A DNA stretch of 64,000 bases from Mycolicibacterium duvalii (GCF_010726645.1 NZ_AP022563.1:1984001-2048000), one strand, 5' to 3'. Shown: positions 43,223 to 52,509, counted from the first letter of the stretch. The notes: generated by a model not told the origin, from the letters alone. Program-made: numbers and translations.

Positions 43223-44059
43223 ATGGGCAATGGACTTGATGGCAAAGTCGCCTTCATCACCGGTGCGGCACGCGGCCAAGGCCGTTCGCACGCGGTGCGA
43301 TTCGCCGAAGAGGGCGCCGACATCATCGCTGTCGATCTCTGCGAGCAGATCGACAGCGTCATTTATCCGATGGCCACCCCCGCGGACCTGGAAGAGACCG
43401 TCCACCTCGTCGAGAAGACCGGTCGCCGCATCGTCGCGGAACAGGCCGATGTCAGGGACTACGATCGGCTGAAGGCCGTCGTCGCCAACGGGGTGGCCGA
43501 ATTCGGCCGACTGGACTTCGTTTTGGCCAACGCGGGCATCATGCCGACCCTCGGCGAGCCGTCAAACGAGATTTCTGCCTATCTCGACGCGGTCAACGTC
43601 ATGCTCAACGGCGTGCACTTCACGGTCGAAGCGGCGCTGCCCGCGCTGTTGGACAACGCCGAGGGTGGCGCCATCGTCATCACCAGCTCGTCGGCCGGCC
43701 TGAAGGCCGGCGGCGTCCGGCTCAGCACCATGAGTCACGGTACGGCCGGGTATGCCGCCGCCAAGCACGGTGTCGTCGGACTGATGAGGTACTATGCGAA
43801 TGCACTGGCCGAGAAGAACATCCGCGTCAATACCGTGCACCCCACCGGCGTCGCCACCCCGATGGTGGTCAACGAGCAGTTCATGCAGTACGCGGTGGAG
43901 CATCCCGAATTCGGCGAGACGATGCAGAATCTCCTGCCCAATGCTCCAGTCATCGAACCCACCGACATCACCGAAGCCATGGTCTACCTGTGCGGCACCT
44001 CGGGCCGCTACATCACCGGGATCACCCACACGGTCGACGCCGGTCTTGTCGTGAAATGA
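43223..44059 (+). CDS. mycofactocin-coupled-type SDR
   Basis: 278 aa, intact relative of the SDR at 29845. Shared features: start DGKVAFITGAARGQGR, insert IDSVIYPMATPADLEETV, VITSSSAGLKAGG, YAAAKHGVVGLM, and the proper ending ITHTVDAGLVVK that the 29845 gene has lost. Members hold NAD tightly and need mycofactocin as the external electron carrier to oxidise alcohols. It is followed 22 bp on by a CoA-transferase. Confidence 0.9.
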   Translation: MGNGLDGKVAFITGAARGQGRSHAVRFAEEGADIIAVDLCEQIDSVIYPMATPADLEETVHLVEKTGRRIVAEQADVRDYDRLKAVVANGVAEFGRLDFVLANAGIMPTLGEPSNEISAYLDAVNVMLNGVHFTVEAALPALLDNAEGGAIVITSSSAGLKAGGVRLSTMSHGTAGYAAAKHGVVGLMRYYANALAEKNIRVNTVHPTGVATPMVVNEQFMQYAVEHPEFGETMQNLLPNAPVIEPTDITEAMVYLCGTSGRYITGITHTVDAGLVVK

Positions 44060-44081
44060 CCACCCAACGAGGAGAACACCT

Positions 44082-45281
44082 GTGACCAAACCGCTGGACG
44101 GCATCAAAGTGCTCGACTTCTCCGAGCACGGCTACGTGCCATCGGCCGCGGCAGCGCTCGGCGACTTCGGGGCCGACGTCATCAAGATCGAGCGACCCGG
44201 CGGCGATGCCATGCGCAGCATCATCAGCCGCGGCATCGTGCCCACCCGCGACGGTTACGACTACCTCTTCGAGATCTGCAACAGAAACAAGCGCGGCATC
44301 TGTCTGGACGTTGAAAGCGCCGACGGCCGTGAGGTATTCGAACGGCTGGTCCGGTGGGCCGAGGTCTACATCACCAATCAGCTTCCCCGGGTACGCCGCA
44401 AACTGCGCACGGATGTGGCCGACCTGATGGCGATCAATCCCAGGCTCGTCTACGCCAAGGGCCACGGTCAGGGCCAGCGCGGGAATGACGCCGAGGTCGG
44501 CGGATACGACGGGGTGTCCTACTGGGCGCGGGGAGGGGTCGCGGATGTCCTGACCGCGCCGGATGCCACCGCCCCCGCACAGCAACGGCCCGCACTCGGC
44601 GACATCCCCAGCGGGATGTTCCTCGCCGGCGGGGTGTGCGCCGGCCTGGTGCACGTGTTACGCACGGGCAAGGGCACCGTCGTCGACGGCTCGCTTCTGG
44701 CGAGCGCGACGTGGACGTTGGCGCCCGACCTTGCCTACAGCTCGTTGACCGACGAAAAACTTCCGGTGCCTTCCCCGGACGTGATGACACCGCTGATGCG
44801 GCAGTACCGGACTGCCGACGGGTACTGGATCGCGTTGATGATGATCGACGAGGGCCGCTACTGGGACCCGCTGTGCGCCGCCCTGGGGTTGCATGAATTC
44901 GCCGAGCACGGTGCCGACGCGGACTCGAGGAGGGCGGTGTGGCCGCGCCTGGCCGATCGCCTGGAGACGGTCATGAGCACACTGGACCGCGACAGTATCG
45001 CTGCCCGGCTGCGGACTCATGACTGCATCTTCTCGTTCTACTCCACGCCCACCGACGTTCTCGCCGATGACGCCGTGAACGACAACGGCTATCTGATGCC
45101 GCACCCAGCCAATCCCGATCTCCGACTGGCGGCCGCACCCGTTCAGTTCGACGACGCGTGGCCTGCGATCCGCAGCGCGGGTCCGGCCCTCGGCGAACAT
45201 TCTCGACAGATCCTGAACGAGATCGGCTACGCCGCATCCGACATCGAGCGTCTGTGTAACGAGCACGTGATCGGCGGATGA
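44082..45281 (+). CDS. CaiB/BaiF family CoA-transferase
   Basis: 399 aa from GTG at 44082. Starts LDGIKVLDFSEHGYVPSAAAALGDFGADVIKIERP, and LGDIPSGMFLAGGVCAGLVHVLRTGKG holds the acyl-carrying Asp. Transfers CoA between acids by a covalent-intermediate mechanism. It resembles the gene at 46829 in length and in blocks such as YWAR/FWAR and LP.(A)R.KL. Paired with a mycofactocin-type SDR, as the second is paired with another SDR. Confidence 0.9.
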   Translation: MTKPLDGIKVLDFSEHGYVPSAAAALGDFGADVIKIERPGGDAMRSIISRGIVPTRDGYDYLFEICNRNKRGICLDVESADGREVFERLVRWAEVYITNQLPRVRRKLRTDVADLMAINPRLVYAKGHGQGQRGNDAEVGGYDGVSYWARGGVADVLTAPDATAPAQQRPALGDIPSGMFLAGGVCAGLVHVLRTGKGTVVDGSLLASATWTLAPDLAYSSLTDEKLPVPSPDVMTPLMRQYRTADGYWIALMMIDEGRYWDPLCAALGLHEFAEHGADADSRRAVWPRLADRLETVMSTLDRDSIAARLRTHDCIFSFYSTPTDVLADDAVNDNGYLMPHPANPDLRLAAAPVQFDDAWPAIRSAGPALGEHSRQILNEIGYAASDIERLCNEHVIGG

Positions 45282-45312
45282 CGCCTCACCCATGGTGGGG
45301 GTTGCCCGGGGC

Positions 45313-45978
45313 TCAGCCAGGTCTGCGAAGGCCGTAGTGAATGAATGTCGCAAGCTCGTCGACGATGCGGTCGCGGTCGGGCACCGCTACGCCGTCCGGG
45401 TAGGCGCCGGGCAGGAAGGCCGCGCTAGTACCGATCAGAATCATGATCAAACGCAGCAAGATAGCCGGATCATTGTCGCGAAAACCATTGCGTCCCAGAT
45501 AGTCCGCGAACATCGGGGCAAGTGGCTCGTACATCTGACCGGCCAGTTCGCGCACCGCGAGATCATCGATGCCCGCGGGACCGCTGATGAGCACCTGCAT
45601 CATGGTCATCGCCACGGTCCGGTTCTCATAGACCAGGTCGAAGAGTTGACCGACGAAGTTTACGAACCGCTCGTGATCATTGTCGGCCCAGGTGCCCTGG
45701 GCGGCCTCCCACCGTGGCGTGACCGACTGCAGCAGTTCGACGATCGGGCGAACGACCGCCTCCTGAAGCAAGGCGTTTTTTGAGCCGAAGTACCGAAAGA
45801 TCAGGTCCTCGGACACCTCTGCGCGATCGGCGATCTGTCGCGTTGTCGTCGCAAACGGCCCCCGTTCGGCGAACAGTTCCTGGGCCGCGTCGAGTAACAG
45901 TGCCGACGCGGTGCCACGGCGGACCCGGGGCCCGGTCCGCGGCGCATGCCGGCCGGCCTCTCGCTTGGTCGATGCCAT
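45313..45978 (-). CDS. TetR-family transcriptional regulator
   Basis: 221 aa from ATG at 45978 (a longer form from GTG/ATG at 46002 is possible). HTH: TASALLLDAAQELFAERGPFATTTRQIADRA, then VSEDLIFRYFGSKNALLQEAV. Convergent with the CoA-transferase at 44082 and 83 bp beyond the SDR stop, so its promoter lies in that short gap. No clear palindrome was found there. Confidence 0.87.
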   Translation of the reverse strand: MASTKREAGRHAPRTGPRVRRGTASALLLDAAQELFAERGPFATTTRQIADRAEVSEDLIFRYFGSKNALLQEAVVRPIVELLQSVTPRWEAAQGTWADNDHERFVNFVGQLFDLVYENRTVAMTMMQVLISGPAGIDDLAVRELAGQMYEPLAPMFADYLGRNGFRDNDPAILLRLIMILIGTSAAFLPGAYPDGVAVPDRDRIVDELATFIHYGLRRPG

Positions 45979-46061
45979 GGCCAGCATGGTAACGGCAACC
46001 ATCGCTGGAAAATCGAACCTCAGTCGTAGGGCGTCATCGGTGGCGATGCCCCCCAGGTGGG

Positions 46062-46832
46062 TCAGATCTGAAGCGGGTAACCGCCCGACACCATCAACGT
46101 GTCCCCGGTGATGAACTTGGCTTCGTCGGAACAGAAGAAGAACAACGCACCGACGAGATCGTTCATCTCGCCCTGCCGTTTGATGAGCTGGTTGGAATTG
46201 ATGAACTCGTCGATGAGCCCGGCGGGCAGCTCTTGGAGCGCCTGTGGTGATGCCATCAGGCCAGGCGTCAGACTGCAGACGCGGATACCGTCGGCAGCCA
46301 GCTCCTCAGCCAGGCCGACAGTGAGCCCGCGCACGGCGAGTTTGGAGATCGCGTAGGGGGTGCTACCCCGGTAGCCGGCGATCGACGAGATGTTGACGAT
46401 GACTCCCCCACCGCGCGCCCGGAGCAGCGGCCCGAAGAACTCGGCACAATTCACGATCCCGATCACGTTGACGTCGAACAGACTTCGCCATTTGGTTCGC
46501 GGCAAGACGGTCAGCGGGACGTTGTATTCCATCAGATGTTTACCGGCGTTGTTGACCAGGATGTCGATGCCACCGAACCGCTCGTCGACCAACTGCGCGG
46601 CCTGCTGAACGGAAGTCTCGTCACCGACATCGCACGTCACTGCGAAAGCTTCACCGGTGCCACGGTCGTTGATCTCGGCGGCGACCCGCCGGGCACCATC
46701 CGCATTGATGTCGGCGATGACCACACCGTCGGCACCTTCGTCGATGAACCGGTGCGCGAACGTTTCGCCGAATCCCTGCGCTGCACCCGTGATACATACG
46801 GTCTTGCCCGCGAAACGGCTTTCGGCGCTCAG
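46062..46832 (-). CDS. SDR family oxidoreductase with a CTG start
   Basis: 256 aa. Usual start codons would lose the cofactor loop: the first internal ATG (46724) begins after it. Extending the frame upstream recovers GKTVCITGAAQGFGETFA, and the only start-like codon before the in-frame stop is CTG at 46832, set 7 nt after AAGGAG and overlapping the CoA-transferase stop as CTGA. This mirrors the GTGA/ATGA overlaps elsewhere in the window. Active-site residues ISSIAGYRGSTPYAISK are complete; NNAGKH is normal. Confidence 0.85.
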   Translation of the reverse strand: MSAESRFAGKTVCITGAAQGFGETFAHRFIDEGADGVVIADINADGARRVAAEINDRGTGEAFAVTCDVGDETSVQQAAQLVDERFGGIDILVNNAGKHLMEYNVPLTVLPRTKWRSLFDVNVIGIVNCAEFFGPLLRARGGGVIVNISSIAGYRGSTPYAISKLAVRGLTVGLAEELAADGIRVCSLTPGLMASPQALQELPAGLIDEFINSNQLIKRQGEMNDLVGALFFFCSDEAKFITGDTLMVSGGYPLQI

Positions 46833-48058
46833 GTGATGGCTCCTTCGATCTTCAGCTCGATCAGGTCATGATCGCCAATTCCCAATTCCCGCAACACCTC
46901 ATCGGTGTGTTCGGCGAACATCGGCGCCCGGGTGAGGTGAGCGGCGGCCTCGTCAAATTTCACCGGATTGGCCACCAACCGCTGCTTGTTGCCCTGCGCA
47001 TCGACGACATCGGCGATGCGGCCGTTGGCGATCAGCGATTCATCGTTGGCGGCCTCCCAGGCGTCCTGCACCGGAGCCCACTGGCCGCCGGACAGGTTGA
47101 GGAGCCGCTTGCACTCCTCGAACGTCCGCGAACCGATCGCGTGCACGATCAGCAGGGTGGCCTCCTCGGCGTGCGCCGCCAGTGACTCCAGCGAGGCGAA
47201 CCTCTCGTCGTCGGCCGCGTCCTCCATGCCGAACAGCCGGCATACCGGCGACCAGTATCGGGTCGGTTGCAGCATCGACAACTGGATGAACCGTCCGTCC
47301 GAGCACCGATAGGCACCGACGAGCGGGTTGCCGAGTACCTGACCGCGGTGGTCCATTTTGGGTAGCGGGCAGTCGTACAACATCGCCAGGTTGAGGTTGA
47401 ACTGGTTGGCCCATGCCCCCACCGCCAGCAGGGATACGTCGATCACCGAGGTCTGGCCGGTAGCCTGCCTGCCGTACAACGCCGCGGCTACCGCGCCCGC
47501 GATGGTGATGCCGCCCATATTGTCGCCATACCCTCCGGCAGGCATGCCGGTCGGCGCTTCGCAGTCGGTCGGCGACACCCCGTCGGCACTGCCCGAACGC
47601 GCCCAGAACGCCGTCACATCGTGCGCGCCGGTGTCCCGGTCCGGGCCCTCGCTGCCGAAACCGCTGCCCGCGACGTAGACGATCGATGGGTTGATTCGGC
47701 GGATTTCGTCGAGGTCGATCCGGAGTTTGTCCCGCGCCTGCGGGAGATAGTTGGTCAGGAAGACATCGCTACGGCGGACGAGTTCCTCGAACACCGGGCG
47801 CGACTGGTTGAGGGCGAGCGACAGGCCCACGCTGCGTTTGCCACGGTTCGGCGCCTCCATCAGGGGCGCGAACGCGACGCCCGGCGTCTTCGCCGAACGT
47901 CCCGCAACGGTCACCAACCCCCGTTGCGCATCGCCGGTCACGGGATTCTCGATCTTGATGACGTCGGCACCCCAGTCGGCGAGCACCGCGCCCGCCGAAG
48001 GCACGAACGTGAATTGCGCTACTTCGAGGACGCGCACACCGGTCATCGGTTTCTGCAT
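46829..48058 (-). CDS. CaiB/BaiF family CoA-transferase
   Basis: 409 aa. Starts MTGVRVLEVAQFTFVPSAGAVLADWGADVIKIENP; the catalytic Asp region is GGYGDNMGGITIAGAVAAALYGRQ. SVIDVSLLAVGAWAN follows as usual. GAGGATGG lies upstream of the ATG. It is the first gene of a two-gene operon with the CTG-started SDR, and likely activates an acid by CoA exchange from a pathway thioester. Confidence 0.9.
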   Translation of the reverse strand: MQKPMTGVRVLEVAQFTFVPSAGAVLADWGADVIKIENPVTGDAQRGLVTVAGRSAKTPGVAFAPLMEAPNRGKRSVGLSLALNQSRPVFEELVRRSDVFLTNYLPQARDKLRIDLDEIRRINPSIVYVAGSGFGSEGPDRDTGAHDVTAFWARSGSADGVSPTDCEAPTGMPAGGYGDNMGGITIAGAVAAALYGRQATGQTSVIDVSLLAVGAWANQFNLNLAMLYDCPLPKMDHRGQVLGNPLVGAYRCSDGRFIQLSMLQPTRYWSPVCRLFGMEDAADDERFASLESLAAHAEEATLLIVHAIGSRTFEECKRLLNLSGGQWAPVQDAWEAANDESLIANGRIADVVDAQGNKQRLVANPVKFDEAAAHLTRAPMFAEHTDEVLRELGIGDHDLIELKIEGAIT

Positions 48059-48370
48059 TTACCCACATCCATCCTCGGGGCCAGGGCTGAGCATGCCGAA
48101 GCACATCGCAATGCGCCTCTTGATCATTATTGATTCACTTGTGAGATTCATTGGGGTGACAGTATCGGGGCAGGCTTTCGCGTGCCGTCGAGATCCAAAT
48201 CACACCAGACATAGGTTACTAGGTATACAACGTTGACCGGAAGCCGCCGACGCACAAATATGTCGGCCGCATCTTGAACCACAAGCACGACTTTTGTGTG
48301 GTTCACGGCACACGCCAAGGTCAGCTGTGGCTTCGAGTCAAGGTTTGTCGGCACCGCAGGGATCGCGACA
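48059..48370. other. 312-bp divergent intergenic region with inverted repeats
   Basis: Separates the CoA-transferase (minus) and TetR (plus) starts. GAACCACA at 48276-48283 and TGTGGTTC at 48297-48304 form an 8-bp inverted repeat with a 13-bp spacer. GCCGAC and GTCGGC arms lie at about 48246 and 48262. AT-rich runs near 48120-48160 and 48210-48232 are likely promoter regions. No gene is credible here. Confidence 0.5.
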
Positions 48371-49018
48371 ATGACGGGCACGTCGCAGCGGACGAGTTCG
48401 GGCCGTGCCGCGCCTTGGGGCGCCGATGCGCCCGTCGGCGAGGAACAGGCGCGGGAGCGACTGCTGGCCGCCGCCGAAGCCTGTTACGCCGAGCGCGGAC
48501 CTGCCCGCACCCGAATGAGCGATATCGCACAGAAGGCCGGCGTTCATCGCCGCACCGTCTACGACTACTTCCCCACCAAAGACGCGCTGTTGGCCGCATC
48601 GTTCTTGCGTGCAGTCAAGGCGGTGCTCGACGCCGCCGAAGCTCATTGGGCCACCGACGAACCTTTCCTGGACCGACTCGTCAACGCGACGGTGGTCGGA
48701 CTGGCGGCGGCTCGGAGCTCACCGGCCATGGCGCTGTTGGTCGGCACCGAAGACTTCGGGCGAACCCTTCGCGCGGCTGAGGCCTCCGAGGTCTGGGGCC
48801 GGCGTCTCGCGGAGGTACTCGGCCGACGCCTGGAAGTCGCCGTGGCGTCCGGTGAGGTCCGCCAAGACCTGACGGTCGACACCATGGCGCGCTGGGTAAC
48901 CCGCATCGGGTTCAGCCTGATCGCCGAACCCGGCCGGGCCGAGGACGGCGGCGACGAAGGACTCATCCGCGCCTTTCTGCCCGCCTGCCTCGCTCCCCCG
49001 GCGGGCTCAGTCTCTTGA
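48371..49018 (+). CDS. TetR-family transcriptional regulator
   Basis: 215 aa from ATG at 48371. HTH: ARERLLAAAEACYAERGPARTRMSDIAQKAG, then VHRRTVYDYFPTKDALLAAS. An upstream in-frame ATG at 48296 would run through the inverted repeat at 48276-48304 and is less likely. It is a candidate reader of the 9-bp-period repeat family of section F, since the first copy overlaps its stop codon, but nothing proves this. Confidence 0.85.
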   Translation: MTGTSQRTSSGRAAPWGADAPVGEEQARERLLAAAEACYAERGPARTRMSDIAQKAGVHRRTVYDYFPTKDALLAASFLRAVKAVLDAAEAHWATDEPFLDRLVNATVVGLAAARSSPAMALLVGTEDFGRTLRAAEASEVWGRRLAEVLGRRLEVAVASGEVRQDLTVDTMARWVTRIGFSLIAEPGRAEDGGDEGLIRAFLPACLAPPAGSVS

Positions 49019-49030
49019 ACATATTGAACA
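49015..49030. promoter_or_regulatory. 9-bp-period direct repeat (rAACA type), site 1
   Basis: TTGAACATATTGAACA: the word GAACA is repeated with a period of 9 bp. It overlaps the TetR stop and lies 41 bp upstream of the gene at 49071. Similar repeats occur at 52458, 54762, 56485, 62469 (reverse) and 63731 (reverse). Confidence 0.7.
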
Positions 49031-49070
49031 AGTATCGCACTATCTGATCAGTCTCGGCTATGGTTGCGCA

Positions 49071-49448
49071 ATGGCGATCGAGGTACTGAAATCGGGGCGG
49101 ACGTACGCAGGGCTCGGCTGGTTCATGGCGTTCGACGCCGCGATCTACGCCGTCCCACTGCCGTTCGTCACCGAAGGACTGGACAAGGTGGAGTTCCCGG
49201 CGCGCTATCGGTGGATCTTCCCGCCGATCAAGGCGGCCGCGGCAGTGGGATTGTTGTCGGCCCGACGTTTTCCGGCGCTGGGGCGGCTGACCACCGCCAT
49301 GCTCACGCTCTATTTCGCCTTGGCCGTCGGCTCCCATATTCGCGCCCGCGACATCAGCAGCAGCATGGGTGCCGCTGGAACGTTCTTGGGTATCTTCGCG
49401 ACGATGACTGCGCTGGGCCCGCCGCGTGACGACGACCGGCAGTCGTGA
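49071..49448 (+). CDS. small DoxX-like membrane protein
   Basis: 125 aa with about four hydrophobic segments (residues 13-30, 52-62, 72-88, 98-113). The order [42 protein letters not shown] is typical of DoxX-like proteins. It precedes the hydratase gene by 52 bp on the same strand. Function unknown. Similar in plan to the protein at 38523, which also sits next to a TetR gene. Confidence 0.72.
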   Translation: MAIEVLKSGRTYAGLGWFMAFDAAIYAVPLPFVTEGLDKVEFPARYRWIFPPIKAAAAVGLLSARRFPALGRLTTAMLTLYFALAVGSHIRARDISSSMGAAGTFLGIFATMTALGPPRDDDRQS

Positions 49449-49500
49449 CAACCAGCCCGACGCAGTGGCCCCTCGTACGCCGCCCTACCACGGAGTCCCG

Positions 49501-50259
49501 ATGACCGAAGAAGATCTTGTTCACTACAGCGCGACCAATGGTGTCGCACTCATCACCGTCAACGACCCGGACCGTCGGAATGCGGTCAACGACTCCATGT
49601 CCGCGCAGTTGCGCTCGGCGGTGGAACGGGCCGAAGCCGATTCAGGCGTGCACGCCCTGGTGGTCACCGGAGCGGGCAAGGCGTTCTGTGCCGGTGCCGA
49701 CCTGAGCGCGCTGGGTTCGGCCGCGGAGGAAGGTCTGCTGCGGCTGTACGACGGCTTCATGGCACTGGCCAACTGCACGCTACCGACCATCGCAGCGGTC
49801 AACGGCGCCGCCGTCGGGGCCGGCCTCAACCTTGCGCTGGCCGCCGATGTCCGCATCGCCGGGCCGAAAGCCGTGTTCGACACCCGGTTTCAGAAGCTGG
49901 GCCTGCATCCGGGTGGGGGCTGCACGTGGATGTTCGACCGCGCTGCGGGAACCCAGGTAGCCCGGGCGGCACTCCTGTTCGGTATGTCGTTCGACGCCGA
50001 GGCGGCGGTTCGCCACGGCTTGGCTCTTCGGGTGGCCGACGACCCGGTCGCGGACGCACTCGAACTGGCCGCCGGGCCCGCCGCTGCTCCGCGCGAGGTG
50101 ATACTGGCCACCAAGGCGTCGATGCGCGCGACCGCCAATCCGGGTCAGGTGGACATCGATCAGCACGCGCTTGCCAAGCAGATCGAGCTCAAGCCGCAGG
50201 CCCGTTCGATCCGGTCACCCGAATTCGCACAGCGGCTGGCCGCCGCTCAGCGGCGGTAG
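49501..50259 (+). CDS. enoyl-CoA hydratase/isomerase family protein
   Basis: 252 aa. First oxyanion segment [14 protein letters not shown], second [21 protein letters not shown]. The catalytic region reads [15 protein letters not shown], in which the usual Glu of the GxxPE motif is missing, like many crotonase relatives that act as isomerases or unusual lyases. ATG at 49501 has CGGAG upstream. Convergent with the split-oxygenase operon, 13 bp between stops. Confidence 0.85.
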   Translation: MTEEDLVHYSATNGVALITVNDPDRRNAVNDSMSAQLRSAVERAEADSGVHALVVTGAGKAFCAGADLSALGSAAEEGLLRLYDGFMALANCTLPTIAAVNGAAVGAGLNLALAADVRIAGPKAVFDTRFQKLGLHPGGGCTWMFDRAAGTQVARAALLFGMSFDAEAAVRHGLALRVADDPVADALELAAGPAAAPREVILATKASMRATANPGQVDIDQHALAKQIELKPQARSIRSPEFAQRLAAAQRR

Positions 50260-50272
50260 CCCCGGCGCAGCC

Positions 50273-51298
50273 TTAGGCGCGGGTGTCGATACCGAGTTCC
50301 TCGGAGGTGTCCCGAGCGATCCCCGCGTCCGGCAGGTAGGAGAAGTCCCCGTCGCGCTGCCTCGCCGCCAGCTGCTGGTAAACCTTGCGGTAACGCAGTC
50401 CCGCCTTGTCGAAGCGTGAGCTGAGGTCCTGCTGATCGTGTCTCCGGGCTCCCACGTACTTTGCATTCTGCTTGCGGATGGCCCAATTATCCTGCCGCCC
50501 CACGGGATGTGCCGACAGCGGGAACACCGCCCGGGCAAAACCGGGCATGTAGCGAGGATTGAAGAGCGCAGGCACCCGGCACCGGGTACGCGATTCCGGG
50601 TTGGTCGGGTGGATCATCGGCATCGACATCCCCGGATTGAAATCGCCATGCAGAACACATAATCCGCTGCGGACGTAGGTGATCGTGACGGCACGGACGT
50701 TCTGCGTCTTGGCTCCCCCGGCGAGCGCCTTCTGCATCTGCGGGATGGGCCGGCCGTGGGCGGTCCGGATCATGGTGACGGTCTCCGAGGTCGAGTACAC
50801 GTCGATGACATCGTCTTCGGACAGGGCGTCCCCGGTCAGCTTGGAATGCAGGAAATCCGCGTGCGTCAGGTCGAGCAGGTTCTCGCACACCAGCTCATAG
50901 GTGCAGTCGTACACCACCGTTGCCTGGAACCGGCGCGGTAAGCCCTCGACCGGGGTGTGCGGAATGCAGGGCAGGAACTCTGCCGACGCGTTGAGCGGAT
51001 CGCCGTACCAGACCCAGGCATATCCGTAGCGCTCGATGAGCGGATAGTGACCGGTGGCATCCAGGAACGCCGAACCCGGACGCGCGGTCGCCGGGGTACC
51101 CGGGGTGGCGTCGGTGGCCCGCAGCACGCCGGAGCCGTCCCGGTAGAAGATGACGGGTTCGCCGTGTAGCGCTCGAGCGACGGGTCGGCGCTTCACCTGG
51201 TTGGCGTGCACCAGCGGGAACCATGCGTCGCGCAAGGCGATGGCGCCCGGCCGGAATTCCTTCGGCGCACCACCGAGGCTTTCGATCGTCTCCGTCAC
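50273..51298 (-). CDS. Rieske-less catalytic subunit of a split Rieske-type oxygenase (copy 1)
   Basis: 341 aa from GTG at 51298. The N-terminus aligns with Rieske oxygenases (ALRDAWFPLVHANQVKRRPVARALHGEPVIFYRD), but the cluster-binding region has no Cys-x-His or CxxH: it reads ATDATPGTPATARPG. The catalytic domain is intact: NLLDLTHADFLH gives D143, H146 and H151 of the mononuclear-iron site, and GRQDNWAIRKQ gives the distal D270. In known alpha3 oxygenases the cluster of one subunit feeds the iron of its neighbour, so a cluster-less subunit needs a partner. The Rieske-bearing gene lies 18 bp upstream in the same operon. A full paralogue is at 62652. Confidence 0.87.
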   Translation of the reverse strand: MTETIESLGGAPKEFRPGAIALRDAWFPLVHANQVKRRPVARALHGEPVIFYRDGSGVLRATDATPGTPATARPGSAFLDATGHYPLIERYGYAWVWYGDPLNASAEFLPCIPHTPVEGLPRRFQATVVYDCTYELVCENLLDLTHADFLHSKLTGDALSEDDVIDVYSTSETVTMIRTAHGRPIPQMQKALAGGAKTQNVRAVTITYVRSGLCVLHGDFNPGMSMPMIHPTNPESRTRCRVPALFNPRYMPGFARAVFPLSAHPVGRQDNWAIRKQNAKYVGARRHDQQDLSSRFDKAGLRYRKVYQQLAARQRDGDFSYLPDAGIARDTSEELGIDTRA

Positions 51299-51316
51299 CG
51301 CTGATTCCCTTCGTCG

Positions 51317-52429
51317 TCACGATGTCCGGCGACGGATGTCGCGCAGAGCATCGACCGCATCATCGATTGCAGATTCGGCGGCATCCACCACGGCCTCGGC
51401 CCGCGATGACGCCCGCAGCGCCGCGGCGCGGGCAGCTGCGGTGGCCGGCCCTGGTCCCGCACCGTCGAACGTCGTGGTCCAGCGCACCACTGTGCGATAG
51501 CGGCCGATCGGTGTCAGGCCGACCACCACCCGGGCCGCCGGAACGTGCCCGCGGGCCGCGACGTCGATGGTTGCCAGGCCGGTCACCGCATCCATCGTCG
51601 TGGTACTGCCCGCGACACCCTTGGCCAGCGGCCCGAACGTCGAAACCCGTGGCAGATCAAGCACATAACGCCGCCGCTGCACCGACACCGACGATGCGTC
51701 CACATCGATGACCGGACCGAGCACCTCGTCCCCGGCGCCGATCAGCCAAGACTGTCCGAGCAGCTTGCCGGGATTCCAGAGCACCGCATCGCACACTTCG
51801 GCATGCGGAGCCCGCACGGTCATCTGGCCCGATACCGACCGCCCACCGGAAGGCGGTCCCCCGACCGGGGATGGCGGCGCTGCAACGTCAACGGGTTCGG
51901 GTTGCCCGGCGGACCAGACGAACACCAATGGGCCCACGACGGCCGTCGGCGACATCGTCGTACCTTCGTCGGGTTCGGCACCGGTCGGTGGGCCGACGCG
52001 CGGCGCCAGGGCCGGCGACCGAAGCCCCCACCCGAACGCATCGGCCACGTTCTCCACGGTGGCGAACACGCCCACCTTGATACCGCGGGGCACTCGTTCA
52101 CCCTGGCTCAGGTTCGGGATGGCGGTGCATTGGCCGGTGGCACCGTCGTAGCACCAACCGTGATACGCGCACTGCAGATAGCCGTCTTCGGTGATCCGCC
52201 CCATCGACAGCGGCAATCGCCGGTGCGGGCACGCGTCGTCGACCGCGCGTACCGTGCCGCCGAGGTCGCGATACACCGCGAAATCCTGGTTCCCGAGTCG
52301 AAAGGCGCTGGGATGCTGGCGGATCTCGTCACTGAACGCGATCGGCCACCACGCGTGGCGCAGGCCGGTCTGGTTCGTTGTCCGCGTTGCGGACGCCGGC
52401 CGGGTAACCGCGCCGTCAGTCGGGCCCAT
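51317..52429 (-). CDS. Rieske-bearing, iron-site-less subunit of a split oxygenase (copy 1)
   Basis: 370 aa. A perfect Rieske [2Fe-2S] motif: C67, H69, C87 and H90 (CPHRR ... CAYHGW, CxHx17CxxH), preceded by HAWWPIAFSDEIRQHPSAFRLGNQDF. The remaining 260 residues form a START-like domain (VSGQMTVRAPHAEVCDAVLWNPGKLLG...) with no DxxHxxxxH and almost no histidine, so it cannot bind the mononuclear iron. It likely passes electrons to the catalytic subunit encoded next. The C-terminus ends in an Ala/Arg-rich helix. The ATG at 52429 has no ribosome site, so a leaderless mRNA is possible. Divergent from a P450. Confidence 0.87.
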   Translation of the reverse strand: MGPTDGAVTRPASATRTTNQTGLRHAWWPIAFSDEIRQHPSAFRLGNQDFAVYRDLGGTVRAVDDACPHRRLPLSMGRITEDGYLQCAYHGWCYDGATGQCTAIPNLSQGERVPRGIKVGVFATVENVADAFGWGLRSPALAPRVGPPTGAEPDEGTTMSPTAVVGPLVFVWSAGQPEPVDVAAPPSPVGGPPSGGRSVSGQMTVRAPHAEVCDAVLWNPGKLLGQSWLIGAGDEVLGPVIDVDASSVSVQRRRYVLDLPRVSTFGPLAKGVAGSTTTMDAVTGLATIDVAARGHVPAARVVVGLTPIGRYRTVVRWTTTFDGAGPGPATAAARAAALRASSRAEAVVDAAESAIDDAVDALRDIRRRTS

Positions 52430-52457
52430 CTAGTGAATCCGCCATAACTGCATGAAA

Positions 52458-52470
52458 GACATGTTAGACA
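52458..52470. promoter_or_regulatory. 9-bp-period direct repeat, site 2
   Basis: GACATGTTAGACA: GACA repeated with a 9-bp period, between the divergent split-oxygenase (52429) and P450 (52510) starts. The surrounding 52470-52495 is AT-rich and probably holds the promoters. Confidence 0.5.
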
Positions 52471-52509
52471 GATTGTGATTAATTAGTACAGTGATAGAAC
52501 CTACGGAGG

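Noticed and set aside
48296..48370. Longer N-terminus for the TetR gene at 48371
   Set aside because: The extra 25 residues precede the usual TetR start, overlap an inverted repeat in the DNA and have no ribosome site.
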